A stretch of 64,000 nt of DNA, from positions 32,403,455 to 32,467,454 of the forward strand of contig CP154954.1 of the NCBI GenBank assembly GCA_039621445.1, given 5' to 3'. The position numbers were made by a program, and so were the translations under genes. The notes beneath the pieces are model-generated. The model had not been told where the DNA came from and made no database searches. It was given only the letters and a program-made list of their open reading frames with translations. Below, in pieces: positions 53,610 to 63,799 of this stretch (its first letter is position 1; every line of letters begins with the position of its first letter). The stretch is from Euglena gracilis. Taxonomy: Eukaryota > Euglenida > Euglenophyceae > Euglenales.

Positions 53610-53636
53610 CGGGCCTGGATTGGTTTCCACATCACC
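53610..53636 (-). other. 2A motif GDVETNPGP, E2
   Basis: Full 2A consensus, preceded by DSLTTM. It is missing from E1. Confidence 0.85.
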
Positions 53637-53640
53637 CATT

Positions 53641-55651
53641 GTTGTCAGGGAATCACCTCGCCCCGTCTTCAGATACGCGTCTTCCGGCTTCTTCCCCCCG
53701 TGTGGGCTTGCAGAGCGGGGGTGTATGTTGCCGACTGTTTCTGCCATGCGGATTTTTTTTGTGCCAGCACAAGAGTAATAGTCCGACAGGGAGTCATTTG
53801 AGTCATCAAGATCGCTGGCGGTCCATACAGACGGGGAAAGACGATCAGCCAATCCAACCTCACACGCAAACTGTAACGGTCTGGGCATGTCTTCCATCTG
53901 CCAAATTCTTGGGCAGTATCGCCAGGCAATGGGCAGGGTTGGTTCTCGGGAGGGTGTCAGCCTCTTCTTTGTCCTCGGGGGGCAGACTGCTTCTGCTGCA
54001 GGCACTTTTTGTTTGATTTTTTGTGCGATAGCTCGGCGTACTTTATCTATGTGCGACATGTCCACTCCCTCCTCACGTTGTTCCTCTGGTCGGTATTGAT
54101 GAAGAATCTGGGCGATTCTGATCCGTTCCAGGATAAGTACTTTTTTGGTGGGGGGGGCGATTGCACAACGTTTGGCGCTGCCAGTGGCAACGTGAGTTTC
54201 ATGTCTGTGTGCACCATTTTTTGTGACTGCCGAATGTCCACTGTTCTGCCGATGTCGACCCACTTTTCCTGAATGTTGGCCAGTTTTCTGGCGACCATCT
54301 CGTGAAATAAAATGCCTCCTGCTTGCTGTCTCATGCGCCTTCTCCAAAAAAAATTCTTCGCTGAGGGACCGAAACTCTGGTTTTTCCCAAACTGGGACCC
54401 CTTCCAGGGGGGTGTTGGGTGGGGAGGCTGGTAAATCTTTTGCCTGGGGGGGGTCTTGCCATGGAAAGGGGCTGGGTTCCTCCTGCAGGATCACTGTGCC
54501 CAGTTTGGCCCACTGTGTGCCATCAAACGTGGTGGGTTTTGTTGGAATTTTAAAAATGCGAAACGGTGGGCCTGGCCCCCCCCCTCTTGCAGGGGGGGCT
54601 GATATTGGGGGGGGTGCTGAGATTTTTTGGAGTTGCATTGGGCTGGGGTTGATGATCCTCCTCTTTTGGGTTGGGGGGGTTGTTTTGCCAACTCATTTTG
54701 ATTTGGAGTTGCCTTGGGATGAAATTCTTGATCCATTTGTTTTACTGGGTGAACATATTGTGTTGAGTTGTCCCCTCTTTGGGGGGGATTTTGTGAGACA
54801 AAAGGGAAAGCTGCAGGCAGAAAAGCAAAGGCTGATGGTGATGCCAGTACCACATCTGGGATTAAGGGTGCTGGCAGGCCAGGGTTGTGTAATGGTGTTG
54901 GGAGGGGGGGGACTTGAGTACTCTGGCCTGTGCTGAGAAAGGCTCTGAGGCTTCTGAAGAGTTCAGCCTCTCTCCTTCTCTGCTCTTCTTCTCTGGTCCA
55001 ATTCTTCCTCTGGTCATCTTCTCTGCTCCAGTTTGATTGCAGTGGTTGCTGAGATTGCTGGGGTTCACCCCAAAGGTTGGTCTGTGATGGAATGTACATT
55101 TGTATGATTGATGTGACAGATGGACATACTTGACTTCTACCCACTGGTGGGCATTGGAATGGGCTGTTCATTGGAATGCCCACTGATGGGCCTGACTGTT
55201 GAATGCCCAATGCTGGGCTTGCTGTACAGGGGGGCCCCAGACTCACTTGCTGATGGAGCTGGGGCTGAGGAGAACTCTGTTGAGATATATGATAACTGGG
55301 TCGACCTCTCTGCCATGGGGGCTTGTAATCTCTTCCAAACCTTCTCTGTAGGTACTCTTCATGCTCTTCCCTCTCTTGCCACGTCCTCTTCCTTCTATGT
55401 GAGCTGCTGTCTTGACTTTCTCTGTCACTATGTACAGGGCGGTCAGCAGTGAGTCGTTGTGCCACAGCAGTGGTTAGCACAGGCACCAACAGCGGTAACA
55501 ACATCTTGGCCAGCAGCTCCAACTGTCCAGTGTCCACTGCAGAAGTAGGTGTACTTGAAGGGTTGGTTGTGGTAGCAGCTTGATTGACAAGGGGTGTATT
55601 GTCTTGAGTCTTGGGGTCTTCTGGAGGGCCATCCGGCCCCTTTGCAGCCAT
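53641..55651 (-). pseudogene. Pro-rich N-terminal region of E2
   Basis: ATG 55651 in a good context (ACCACCATGG). A 386-codon frame, Gln/Ser/Pro-rich, contains LELLAKMLLPLLVPVLTTAV (a hydrophobic helix at about residue 50), WQEREEHEEYLQRRFGRDYK and EEEQRRREAELFRSLRAFL. It passes at a C/G run near 54,580 into PPFRIFKIPTKPTTFDGTQW, then MRQQAGGILFHEMVARKLAN and IRIAQILHQYRPEEQREEGV, ending at the first 2A. Just upstream of the ATG the stretch TTTTTTCGTCTGCATAA is duplicated, which E1 lacks. Function unknown. Confidence 0.65.
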
Positions 55652-55770
55652 GGTGGTTATGCAGACGAAAAAACTTCTTTTTTTATTTATTTATGCAGAC
55701 GAAAAAAAATAGACACTCAGATCCATATCGTTTTCTTGTCTGGCGGTTTTCTCTTGCGGCTTTTGGAAAC

Positions 55771-55830
55771 GGTGGTGGGGCGAACCGAATCCACCGACCA
55801 GTGGCACAGCCTACTGGATTTGAGTGTTCG
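55771..55830 (-). repeat. Conserved retroelement 3' tail, copy T7
   Basis: GGTGGTGGGGCGAACCGAAT, then CAGCCTACTGGATTTGAG, then GAGGCTATATACAACG; almost identical to copy T6. Confidence 0.85.
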
Positions 55831-55998
55831 AGGGTGCGAGGCTATATACAACGAAGGAGCGTGGGTCGAGCGGTGAGAGCAAGGGCAAAGCCCAAGCAGA
55901 GAGTGATGGTGGGTGGAGAGGAGTGAAGTGTGCATGCGCGGTGGTGTTCTCCGGCTTTGTGGCTCCGGAAAGCTGGTGCAACGAGGAGCATTTTCACC

Positions 55999-57289
55999 TT
56001 ATGAGTTCAGGATCATACGATCTGTGGCTCTTTCGGCCAACCGCAGCTGCCGTGCAACTGCACGGGCCAGGGTGATGGCCAGGTTTTCGGTCAATTCCTG
56101 AAGTTTTCGTTGTTTGGCTGTTCCAGAATATGAATTGGTCGCGAGGCGTAAGACATCGCGTAGCAGTTTGGAGGCTGCCGGTCCTGTGCAACCCCAGGGG
56201 TTAAATGCAGCCCCGATGTACTCCCACTGGTGGCGGGCGCACCGTTCTTCAGCTTGTGTTCTCTTGTGCATTTCAGCGTCTGGTAAAGTGCGCTGAACTC
56301 GGGTCAAGTTCAGAGGCCACCGTGATGGGGCCAGCGGGGGTTCAATGGTGACATCCACAGCGAGATGCTTCCCTTTGTTCCACCCCAGGAGAAGGAGATC
56401 AGCGTCACGGGTGCCACCCTCGCATCCCTGTTCTTTGCGAAGAGTGATGCCGGAGCGCTGGCACAGGTCAAAATGGCGTCACGAACACAGTTGTGCCTTT
56501 CTGTTATGCCATTCCTTCTGCAAGCCAGGAGGTGATCGCCAAATGGATCGACTGCCTCAGCACACAGGGGGCACAGGAGCATGTCCGTTGTTGGGATCAG
56601 GGGTAAGCCAGTCCAGAAGCGTAGAAGCAGTCTGTATTCGTCCGGAGCCAGGACGGTATTCACCGACCTGGATGGTAAGACGGTCATCCAATTTTGAAGG
56701 AAGGCAGAGGATTGGCAACGAAGCCTGGCAATGTCCCGAAGAGGTGCACCCTCCTCCAAAGTTGCCACGCGCACGGCGTGGAAACGTTCGGCCCACCACG
56801 ATTGAGTGGAGTGATCTGGGGTGGAACAGGCCAAGGAAGAAGGGTTGGCGATCCAGGAAGCCAATGGTTCGCTGTGTGCGGCCCAAGTGTCACGAGCCAG
56901 TTTGGCGACGGGGATGGTATCTGGTAGCGGGAGCAAGCGCCAGGGCGGAGGGATATTGAAGCCTGGCGCTCGTTGGGAAAAACCCACGCAAGCAGCCAAA
57001 CGGGCAGCTGGTCTTTCCAACTGGGGTCTGTGATGCCCCACCCTGTCTTATTGCACGGCAAGGTGATTTGTTTCCAATGCAAGGCAGACAGGGGTGCCCC
57101 CACAATGTCACAGGCAGCACTCCGGATGGAGTCGGAGATCACTTGCACACTGTGAGTCCCGGAGTCCCGCAGAAAGAGCGCGTTATGCTTTTGAATTCCG
57201 TTCGCGGAAGCAAACGTGCGGAGAGAAGGGAACGTGGGAAGAGAAAAAAAGGGGGAGAGAAGCCAGAGCGCCTCACGGAATGCGCCCAA
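55999..57289 (-). pseudogene. RT thumb, knuckle and endonuclease of element G
   Basis: Three frames in succession. The first has LPCNKTGWGITDPSWKDQLP (thumb, where relatives have GGLGIRDP). The second has WMTVLPSRSVNTVLAPDEYR, CPLCAEAVDPFGDHLLACRR (a well-kept knuckle) and TERHNCVRDAI. The third begins just after the endonuclease PD strand with MDVTIEPPLAPSRWPLNLTR and ends ERATDRMILNS. It has the same role as in the other elements and is broken by at least two frameshifts. Confidence 0.75.
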
Positions 57290-57300
57290 AAGAGTACTTC

Positions 57301-57709
57301 AGGCATTGATTCCTTTGCAGGGTGCTCACTATTCTGATTTCTTTCCATCTCTTCCTTCTCTCATGTTTTCCAGCGCGCTTTGTGGCCCAAAACTGCCCGG
57401 TTTGGGGTGTGGTTGGGTTGATTTTTCCATAATATCTCGACAATGAAGCAAAATAAGCCCTTGGAATGCCCTATCCAACCACGACTTATTTTCCCCTAAC
57501 TCTTTGTGTCACCATCCGAGTTACCATCCGGGTGAAATTTTGCTCCTTTTGTGAGGCTTTCTTCCTCTCACAGTAACTACCTCCAAACATGGTGAAAATT
57601 TGAGGGCTTTATCCAGAAAGCTTTAAACCTAATGTCTTCGATTTCCTAAACCCCTTGGTTTAAAACCCCAAGTGATTCCTTCTCTTTTAGTTCTCCACCC
57701 ATCCGCACA
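57301..57709 (+). promoter_or_regulatory. Upstream region of the prohibitin-like gene
   Basis: 409 bp between element G and the ATG, with no open reading frame of note. No clear TATA box. Pyrimidine-rich stretches (CTTTCTTCCTCTCAC near 57,565) precede the ATG. The context CCGCACAATGGACC is acceptable for initiation. Confidence 0.35.
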
Positions 57710-57904
57710 ATGGACCCTCAGAAGAAGTTGAAAGATTTGCAGAAGTGGGCCACCGAGTCCTTCTCCAAGAAGCCTCCTGCCGGAGGTGGTGCCATTGCGA
57801 AGGCTGTAGCAGGAATTGGCGTTGCAGCTTGCCTTGCAAATTCCTTCTTCTTCGTGGAAGGAGGACACAAGGCAATCGTCTTCAATGCCTTCTCTGGCCT
57901 TGGG
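57710..57904 (+). CDS. Prohibitin (prohibitin-2-like), first coding exon only
   Basis: 65 codons starting MDPQKKLKDLQKWATESF. A Gly/Ala-rich hydrophobic segment (AIAKAVAGIGVAACLANSFF) is followed by VEGGHKAIVFNAFSGLG. This matches the start of prohibitins, where a short N-terminal membrane anchor precedes the (V/E)GGHRAI(I/F)F motif opening the SPFH domain. The longer N-terminus favours the prohibitin-2 type. Prohibitins form ring complexes in the inner mitochondrial membrane. The exon ends in phase 0 at GGG|GTATGC (57905). The next expected block (EGTHxxIPW) was not found to the window end, so the gene continues beyond it, has tiny unseen exons, or is truncated. Confidence 0.8.
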
Positions 57905-58424
57905 GTATGCCAAAGGTTAAGAATGTTTGTTTACTTTGATGAAGATAAAGTTACTTGTAATTGTGAGACCCTCACCCCCCCGCAAAGTGGACAAAGTTTT
58001 CTGTCAAATTTTGGTTCACCTCCCTGAAGGCCAAAATTTCACCCCCCAAAGTGTCCGGCCCCCTGGAGTGGCCGTTTCGGGTTCCGACGGTTTGGAGGTA
58101 TGCCTTTGGGGGGGGGGCGAGGGGTGTCCGGGCATTTTCTTTGGGCAAAAACAGACGTTCTCCACCCCCACAAAAAATTTTTGTAGGCGCCCTACCCCCC
58201 CCCCAATAAAGCCCCCCCCTCGGTTTTCGACCAACGTTCCGAATAGTGCCCCCCCCCCCGAATGGAATCCTCTCCCATGGATTGTGTGTCATTTGGGACG
58301 GCGAGGTAGGGGTTGAAGGCTGAATAGATTGCCTGAATGCTAGGAACTGGGGGGGGGGGGCAGGATTGACGGTTTTTTTTTAAAAAAACAACAAAAAAAA
58401 ACTTTTTTTTAAAAAAGCGCCAAA

Positions 58425-58500
58425 AAAAACATGTTTTTTTGAAAAGCAAAAATTTGACCTTTTTCCTTGCGAAACCGCCATTTTTGAGGAAAATTTTTCG
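58425..58500 (+). repeat. Dispersed repeat, first copy (partner 59033-59110)
   Basis: AACATGTTTT, then GAAAAGCAAAAATTTGACC and TTTTTCCTTGCGAAAC, CCATTTTTGAGGAAAA. A second diverged copy lies at 59033-59110. Confidence 0.7.
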
Positions 58501-58677
58501 GGAGTGGTTCGGGTCACCGGGGGGGGGGGTCACGGGGAAACACCACATTTTCGGTGGCTAAAAATAGGAATCACCGAAAATGATTTTTCGGGGAGAAATC
58601 CTTTTTAGGCTCCAAATTAGGAATCCCCCAACTTAAAGTTGGTATTTTGACACCAAATTAGGCATCGGAGACAAGGC

Positions 58678-58745
58678 ACAGGGGGGGGAGGGGGGGTCCG
58701 AGGGGGGGGTTGGAAGCTGTACAGGGGGGGGAGGGGGGGGTCCCC
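58678..58745 (+). repeat. Poly-G/GGTTGGAAGCTGTACAGG repeat, first copy
   Basis: A block of G runs around GGTTGGAAGCTGTACAGG followed by GGGGGGTCCCC. A similar block with GGTTGGAACTGTACAGG lies at 59790-59875. Confidence 0.65.
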
Positions 58746-59032
58746 AGAAAATCACAACTGTACTGCCTACCCCCGAGACAGTTGCGACATTTTTCGTCCA
58801 ATTGAGGTTGGCAATGGTGGATTTTGCGAAATTCAGATGCATTTTGCAAAATATTTGTGTTTTGTAAAAAGAGTGGTAGCCAGTATTTTCACTTTAACAC
58901 TTAGCAGAAAGGCAGGAAGCAGCTTCAATCACTCCCCCTTGGCACACCATGCGGAATTGAGCCAGGGTTGATGTTTTTTTTTGTTCTTCAACAAAGAACA
59001 AAAAATATGTTTTTTTTCCGAAAAAACCACAC

Positions 59033-59110
59033 AAAAACATGTTTTCTTTTTTAGAAAAGCAAAAATTGACCTTTTTCCTTGCAAAATGGCCATTTTTTGA
59101 GGAAAAGGTT
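59033..59110 (+). repeat. Dispersed repeat, second copy
   Basis: Diverged copy of 58425-58500 (AACATGTTTTC, GAAAAGCAAAAATTGACC, CCATTTTTTGAGGAAAA). Confidence 0.7.
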
Positions 59111-59622
59111 TTAAGGTCATTTTTTTGGTCATCAAAAGTGACATATTTTTAGTTTTTCCAGACCCTTCATCCGGCACCTTTAATGGACTACGAGGCTGTA
59201 GAGGTGAAAAAAGACTTTTTTTAAAAAAAAAAGTTTCAAAAAAATTCCCCCAAACCCCCATGAGGTTTTTTTTGTTTTTTTAAAAAAAAACATATTTTTT
59301 CTTAGGGGGTACTCCCCCGTGCCGCCCCCCCAGTTACACCTGTATGACCCCCCCCGTGACCCGAGAATCGATCTTTTGCCATTCTTTTTTAAAAGCATTT
59401 TTTTTAAAAAAAACAAGGAACTTTCTTGTATCCTTGTCCGCCCAATGCACTTTCACACCCAAAAGTGGCCAAAAATCTTTTCCCCTGAAAGAAGTGCCCA
59501 AAACTGGTGCATTTCCCCACCCAAAACGGAATTTTGACCCCCCCCTTAATTGAGCATTTGGGTCCGGGAAAATTTTTTTTCATGCGCCGAAGGCGCCGAA
59601 ATTTTTTTTGCCCTATTTCTAA

Positions 59623-59705
59623 AGGAATTTTGACCCCCCCTTATTTGACCCCCCCCTTATTTGACCCCGCGACCCCCCCTTCGTGACCCCCCCATGACCC
59701 CCCCC
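59623..59705 (+). repeat. C-run minisatellite with TTATTTGACC units
   Basis: TTTTGACCCCCCC, TTATTTGACCCCCCCC and TTATTTGACCCCGCGACC follow one another with variable C-run length. Confidence 0.6.
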
Positions 59706-59789
59706 CGCGACCCGCACCACCCCTTTAAAAAAGTATGTTTTTTTGTTTAAAAAAAAACAAGCCGTTTTAAAATATTTTCATCTGTCTCG

Positions 59790-59875
59790 GGGGGGTTGGA
59801 AGTGGGGGGGGGAGGGGGGGGGTCCCGGGAGGGGGGGTTGGAACTGTACAGGGGGGGGGAGGGGGGGTCCCAAGG
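59790..59875 (+). repeat. Poly-G/GGTTGGAACTGTACAGG repeat, second copy
   Basis: Partner of the block at 58678-58745. Confidence 0.65.
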
Positions 59876-60246
59876 TTTGACCAACTGTACTGCCTTGTCC
59901 CCATCACCATTCCAAATTTTGCAAAGTTTATGCCTCAAAATTCTGAATCTACCTGAATATTTTGTCAAATTAGGCATCAACGGCCAAGTTATTTTTCAGA
60001 AAAAAAATTGGCCGAAAAGGGTCTTAGGCCGGGTCGGGGGGGGGGGGGTCACGGGGGGAATATCCCCTCTAAAGTTTTTTTCATGACATGATTTTTGGGG
60101 CCAGATTGCCTCAATGCCAGGGGCCCCGAGCGAGAAATTGGTGATGGACTTTTTGGTGGTCGGTAGCGACTACCATCACCCCCCCTGGAGGTTAGGACGG
60201 GGGGGGGGGGGGGTTGGGGGCTTCGCCCCTAAAGGAATTTCTATAC

Positions 60247-60350
60247 AAAAATCGACCGACACTAACAGATTCAGCAGGGGCGCCGGGCGCAAGCGAGCGA
60301 AGCGAGCCGCCCGGCGCCCCTGCTGAATCTGTTAGTGTCGGTCGATTTTT
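60247..60350. repeat. Perfect 43-bp inverted repeat with 18-nt loop
   Basis: The left arm 60247-60289 begins AAAAATCGACCGACACTAAC and the right arm 60308-60350 is its exact complement. The spacer is CAAGCGAGCGAAGCGAGC. The arm sequence is related to the ATCGACTGACATAAACGG minisatellite next to it. No mismatch was found in the arms, implying recent origin or gene conversion. Confidence 0.9.
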
Positions 60351-60450
60351 CTAAAACCTATTTTGTCTGGGCCCGACGCCTGTCTTGATATTCATTCGAC
60401 CGAACCGCCTGGACGGAAATATGGTCAAAAAAGTGGTTTTTGGCCCATTA

Positions 60451-60614
60451 ACGGGCGCCTGAATGGAAATCGACTGACATAAACGGCGCCTGAATGGAAA
60501 TCGACCGACATAAACGGGCGCCTGAATGGAAATCGACTGACATAAACGGGCGCCTGAATGGAAATCGACTGTCATAAACGGGCGCCTGAATGGAAATCGA
60601 CTGACATAAACGGT
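60451..60614 (+). repeat. 32-bp minisatellite, left cluster (5 copies)
   Basis: Unit ACGGGCGCCTGAATGGAAAT then CGACTGACATAA, with single-base variants (CGACCGAC, CTGTCATAA) and one copy lacking a G. Confidence 0.9.
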
Positions 60615-60806
60615 TTCCGATGTCTTGGAAATCGACCAACCTTTTGTTTCCTTTTTTGAACGCCTTTTTGTTCCGTTTTGGGACATTTTCAGTTTCAGCC
60701 TGAAACCTGTTAATGTCGACCAACATTTTGTCTCTTTTTTTTCGGAATGCTTTTTTCTTTTTTTCAATCTCTATATCAAGAACTGCTTCTTAAACGCAGA
60801 CTCTGA

Positions 60807-60838
60807 CCTGAGTCTGCGTTTCGAAACGCAGACTCAGG
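60807..60838. repeat. 32-bp perfect palindrome
   Basis: CCTGAGTCTGCGTTTC followed directly by its complement GAAACGCAGACTCAGG, with related partial copies of CAGACTC on both sides (60,793-60,895). Confidence 0.9.
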
Positions 60839-61326
60839 CCGAATAACAGACTCAGCGTTTCGAAACAGAGACTCAGGCCAGAGTCTGCGTTTTATTACAA
60901 ACACAGATTTTGACCAAAGCCATGAACACAGCCTTTTGCTATGAACACAGCCTTGGCCCGAAATCCGATGATGTCAATATAATTGCAATACAGGCGTCGA
61001 GCCCAGAAAATAGGGTTGACATTGCCAAATAACTCCTCACCCGAAAGCTTTTCTTTTAGATGACCAGTGATGACAATTGGTTCAGGACACATATGCCGAA
61101 TGCTTTTTCTGAAGATCCAGAAAATAATAATCTTAAGTACCGTCCTTCCGTCTGTTCCATCCAAAGTTCAGCCAGCTGTGATCACCTGGCCACAAAATTT
61201 GGTTTTTGTCTGATCCAGAACTCCTCCACAACCCCATAGGACCAAAAATGTCGAAAAAATGGAAATACAAAATGTCCAAAAAATCACTAAAAATTCCCAA
61301 TCTGACTAGCAACAGATTTCAATGGA

Positions 61327-61476
61327 GTGGAAATCGACTTTCATAAACGGGCGCCTGAATGGAAATCGACTGTCGTAAACGGGCGCCTGAATGGAAATCG
61401 ACTGACATAAACGGGCGCCTGAATGGAAATCGACCGACATAAACGGGCGCCTGAATGGAAATCGACCGACATAAAC
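61327..61476 (+). repeat. 32-bp minisatellite, right cluster
   Basis: Same unit and orientation as the left cluster, about 4.5 copies, near the right inverted repeat of the element. Confidence 0.9.
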
Positions 61477-61546
61477 AATTTCAGCTTGAAATCCGTTAAT
61501 GTCAGTAGAATTTCAAGACAGGCGTCGGGCCCAGAAAATAGGTTTT

Positions 61547-62898
61547 AATGGAGAAACTTCACCGGTGAAGTTCACCGGTGAAGGTCACCGCCATGTATTT
61601 CCAATGAAGAGGGGGGGGGGAGGGGGGGTCCCGCCCGAAAAACCCAAAGTCACCGCCTGATCTCCCCTAAATGACCCCCCTCTTGTCCCGGCCCAGACCC
61701 CGGAGGGTAACTTAGGCGGGGGGGGGGGTCACTTAGGGGGGGTCGGAAAAAAAGGGTGTCGGACACCCCCCACCCCTTTTTTCGGAATTTTTTTTGTGAA
61801 ATTTGTGTTCTCTGGCATCATTTCCACTAGAAGGAAAACTCACGATTCTGAAAATCTCAAAAAAATCGGTCGTTTTTGAAGACTTTTTTCTTGAAAAAAT
61901 TTCCATTGTCTGGGCCGGGACCCCGGAGGGTCATTTAGGGGGGGGGGGTCGTTTAGGGGGGGGTAATGGTAGTCGCCACCGACCATGGTCGCTAGCGACC
62001 ATTTTCTAGCGAATAGTCACCAGCGACCATTGGTCGGGCCGACTAGTCGGCCCGACCACCATTTTTAGTCCACCCCCCCCTCTAAAAAAGTTTTTAACCC
62101 CCCCCCTCCAAAAAAATTTCATTCAAATGACTCGAAACCCACCCAAATGCCCCAGAAACTCCCATTCGGGGTCCATTTGCAAAAAATTTTGGGTAATATC
62201 TTCTTTTTGATCCAGTTCTGTGAAACTTGGGAGTGAAGGGGCTCCGTGCGGAAAATCGTGGGTTACCAAATTGCGGGTCGGGCCGACCTGACCGGCCCGA
62301 CCTGTGGGTGCTTATCGACCTGTGTTGGTCGGGCCGACCAGGTCGGGCCGACCCACAATATTCCGCACTACCCCCCCCTTCTGGAGATTTAAGCCCCCCC
62401 TGAAAAAAAACGTTTATCCAAATCACCCCAAAACCAGTCAAAACCCACTTAAATGGCTTGAGAACACCCCAATCGGGGGTGAATATGCAAAAACTTGGGG
62501 GGGGGGGAATGCCCAAAAAGGGGTCGCACCGTCAAATAGGGGGTGCTTCAGCACAGAATCCCCCCGGGCAGTCAATTACCACCCCCCCCCCCCTAATTGA
62601 CCGTGGGACCTCTCCACGGGACCCCCCTTTTGGTCAATTAGGGGGGGGGGTCAATTAGGGGGGGGGTACCGTCAATTAGGGGGGGGTACCATCAATTAGG
62701 GGGTGCTTCAGCACGGAATCCCCCCGGGTAGTCAATTAGGGGGGGGGGTCGAAAAATTTTTCCCCGGGGCGATCGGTCAATTAGGGGGGGGGTCAATTAG
62801 GGGGGGGGGGGGGTGGTGGTAGGGGGTTGAAAAAATTTTCCTGGGGCGTTTGGTCAATTATTAGAGGGGGGTTTGAATTAGGGGGGGGGAGGTGGTAA
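61547..62898. other. G-run blocks and GGTCGGGCCGAC palindromes
   Basis: No gene seen. It contains CACCGGTGAAG repeats (61,560-61,590), GGGGGGTCATTTAGG/GTCAATTAGGGGGG blocks repeated many times (61,700-62,880), a 26-bp perfect palindrome GGTCGGGCCGACT/AGTCGGCCCGACC (62032-62057) and related GGTCGGGCCGACC steps (62,278-62,355). Confidence 0.6.
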
Positions 62899-63497
62899 CA
62901 AAATCCCTTTGCTGCCGGACCGTTTTGTGAGCATGCGCAATCAGACACCCATTGTCGGAGTGCGCCTTCAGCGCCCTTGGTCGTCTAGCGGGGGGGGGGG
63001 CTGCCACCCCCCGCCCCCCCCCCCCCCCCAAACAAAATCCCTTTGGTCGTCTAGCGGGGGGGGGGGGGGCTGCCCCCCCCCCCCCCCCGCACCCCCCGCC
63101 CCCCAATAACAAAATCCCTTTGGTGCCGGACCGTTTTGTGTGCATGCGCAATCAGACACGCATTGTCAGAGGGCGCCTTCGGCGCCCTTGGTCGTCTAGC
63201 GGGGGGGGGGGTTACCGCCCCCCCCCCCCGCACCCCCCCCCGCCCCCAATGACAAAATCCCTTTTCTGCCGGACCGTTTTGTGTGCATGCGCAATCAGAC
63301 ACCCATTGTCGCAGGCGCCTTCAGCGCCCTTGGTCGTCTAGCCGGGGGGGGGGGGCTGCGGGGCCCCGCCCCCCCACCTCCCCCCCGCACCTCCCCCCCC
63401 CCCCCAATGACTAAATCCCTTCGCTGCCGGACCGTTTTGTGAGCATCCGCAATCAGACACCGATTGTCGGATGGCGCCTTCGCCCTTGGTCGTCTAA
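62897..63497 (+). repeat. Tandem repeat of about 140-210 bp, four copies plus one partial
   Basis: Copies begin ACAAAATCCCTTT or similar at about 62897, 63108, 63252 and 63410. Each has GCCGGACCGTTTTGTG, GCATGCGCAATCAGACAC, GGCGCCTTC and TTGGTCGTCTAGC, followed (except the last copy) by a G run then a C run able to pair. A partial copy lies near 63,031. Confidence 0.85.
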
Positions 63498-63675
63498 CCC
63501 GGAGCCCAACCCCAACCCTAACCCGAAACCCTAAACCTAACCCTAACCTTGAACGTAACCCGAACCCTAACCCTAAACCAAACCCTAAACCTTAAACGTA
63601 ACCTGAACCCTAACCCCAACCCTAACCCGAAACCCTAACCCTGTACCAAACCCTAATCCGAACCCTGGCCCGGTC
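63497..63675 (+). repeat. Degenerate telomere-like repeats (CCCTAA/CCCTAAA)
   Basis: Irregular runs of AACCCTAACCC, AAACCCTAAACC, AACCCGAAACCC and CTTAAACGTAACC. The C-rich strand is on the plus strand, which is the orientation of a left chromosome end. Sequence continues for 325 bp to the right, so it is interstitial or a decayed end. Confidence 0.75.
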
Positions 63676-63705
63676 CTAGGCGGTAGACTGGGGGGGGGGG
63701 GTCCT

Positions 63706-63737
63706 GGGTGGTCGGCCGACTAGTCGGCCGACCACCC
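63706..63737. repeat. 32-bp perfect palindrome next to a G run
   Basis: GGGTGGTCGGCCGACT and its exact complement, preceded by poly-G and GTCCT. A second copy with one mismatch stands at 63800-63831 after an identical poly-G/GTCCT block. Confidence 0.9.
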
Positions 63738-63799
63738 AATTGGTCGGCCGACTAGGCCTGGTCGGCAGCTAGTCGGCGAGACAGGGGGGGGGGGGTCCT

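Larger units (their letters stand above)
51845..53640 (-). pseudogene. 2A-separated middle region of E2
   Basis: From the N-terminal side: GDVETNPGP (53610-53636), then about 65 residues with DLLDQLVAMNMTDFFRIKAE and a CTLCDIETITASAGWC finger; a frame change at a T7 run near 53,375; VTSRGYTAEQTREKFSAG; GDVQTQPGP (53201-53227); a segment with LQEVDAELQTFRDAF and a hydrophobic stretch; another frame change; CGDVQLEPGP (52521-52550); APGPSKLSTVAPGHANHV; CGDIESNPGP (52275-52304); and a Pro/Gln-rich linker to WEEISQDSRGTLVHIPR. If the frames were joined, up to five products would be released. Confidence 0.7.
48418..55720 (-). mobile_element. Non-LTR retrotransposon E2
   Basis: Tandem neighbour of E1, very similar over its length but without the LTR insertion. 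About 7.3 kb, from ATG 55651 to a 3' end equivalent to that of E1. It is damaged by one nonsense codon in the RT and several 1-bp deletions, yet retains all four 2A-type motifs. Confidence 0.85.
55771..57300 (-). mobile_element. 5'-truncated non-LTR retrotransposon G
   Basis: Minus-strand element with shared tail T7, a short 3' UTR and the RT thumb to endonuclease part only. It lies directly upstream of the prohibitin-like gene, and its truncated 5' end is near 57,300. Confidence 0.75.
60354..61545. mobile_element. 1.19-kb non-autonomous element with terminal inverted repeats and TA duplication
   Basis: The left end AAACCTATTTTGTCTGGGCC continues into CGACGCCTGTCTTGA. The right end is its complement (TCAAGACAGGCGTCGGGCCC, AGAAAATAGGTTT). 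TA dinucleotides flank both ends (60352-60353 and 61546-61547). Inside are two 32-bp minisatellite clusters, a 32-bp palindrome and no transposase gene. The TA duplication suggests a Tc1/mariner-type cut-and-paste relative. Confidence 0.75.

Noticed and set aside
60451-61476. Regularly spaced 32-bp repeats considered as a CRISPR array
   Set aside because: Repeats are contiguous without unique spacers, no cas genes are present, and the context is eukaryotic.
62861-63341. Overlapping frames on both strands with poly-Gly/Pro
   Set aside because: Created by G and C runs in the satellite; not coding.
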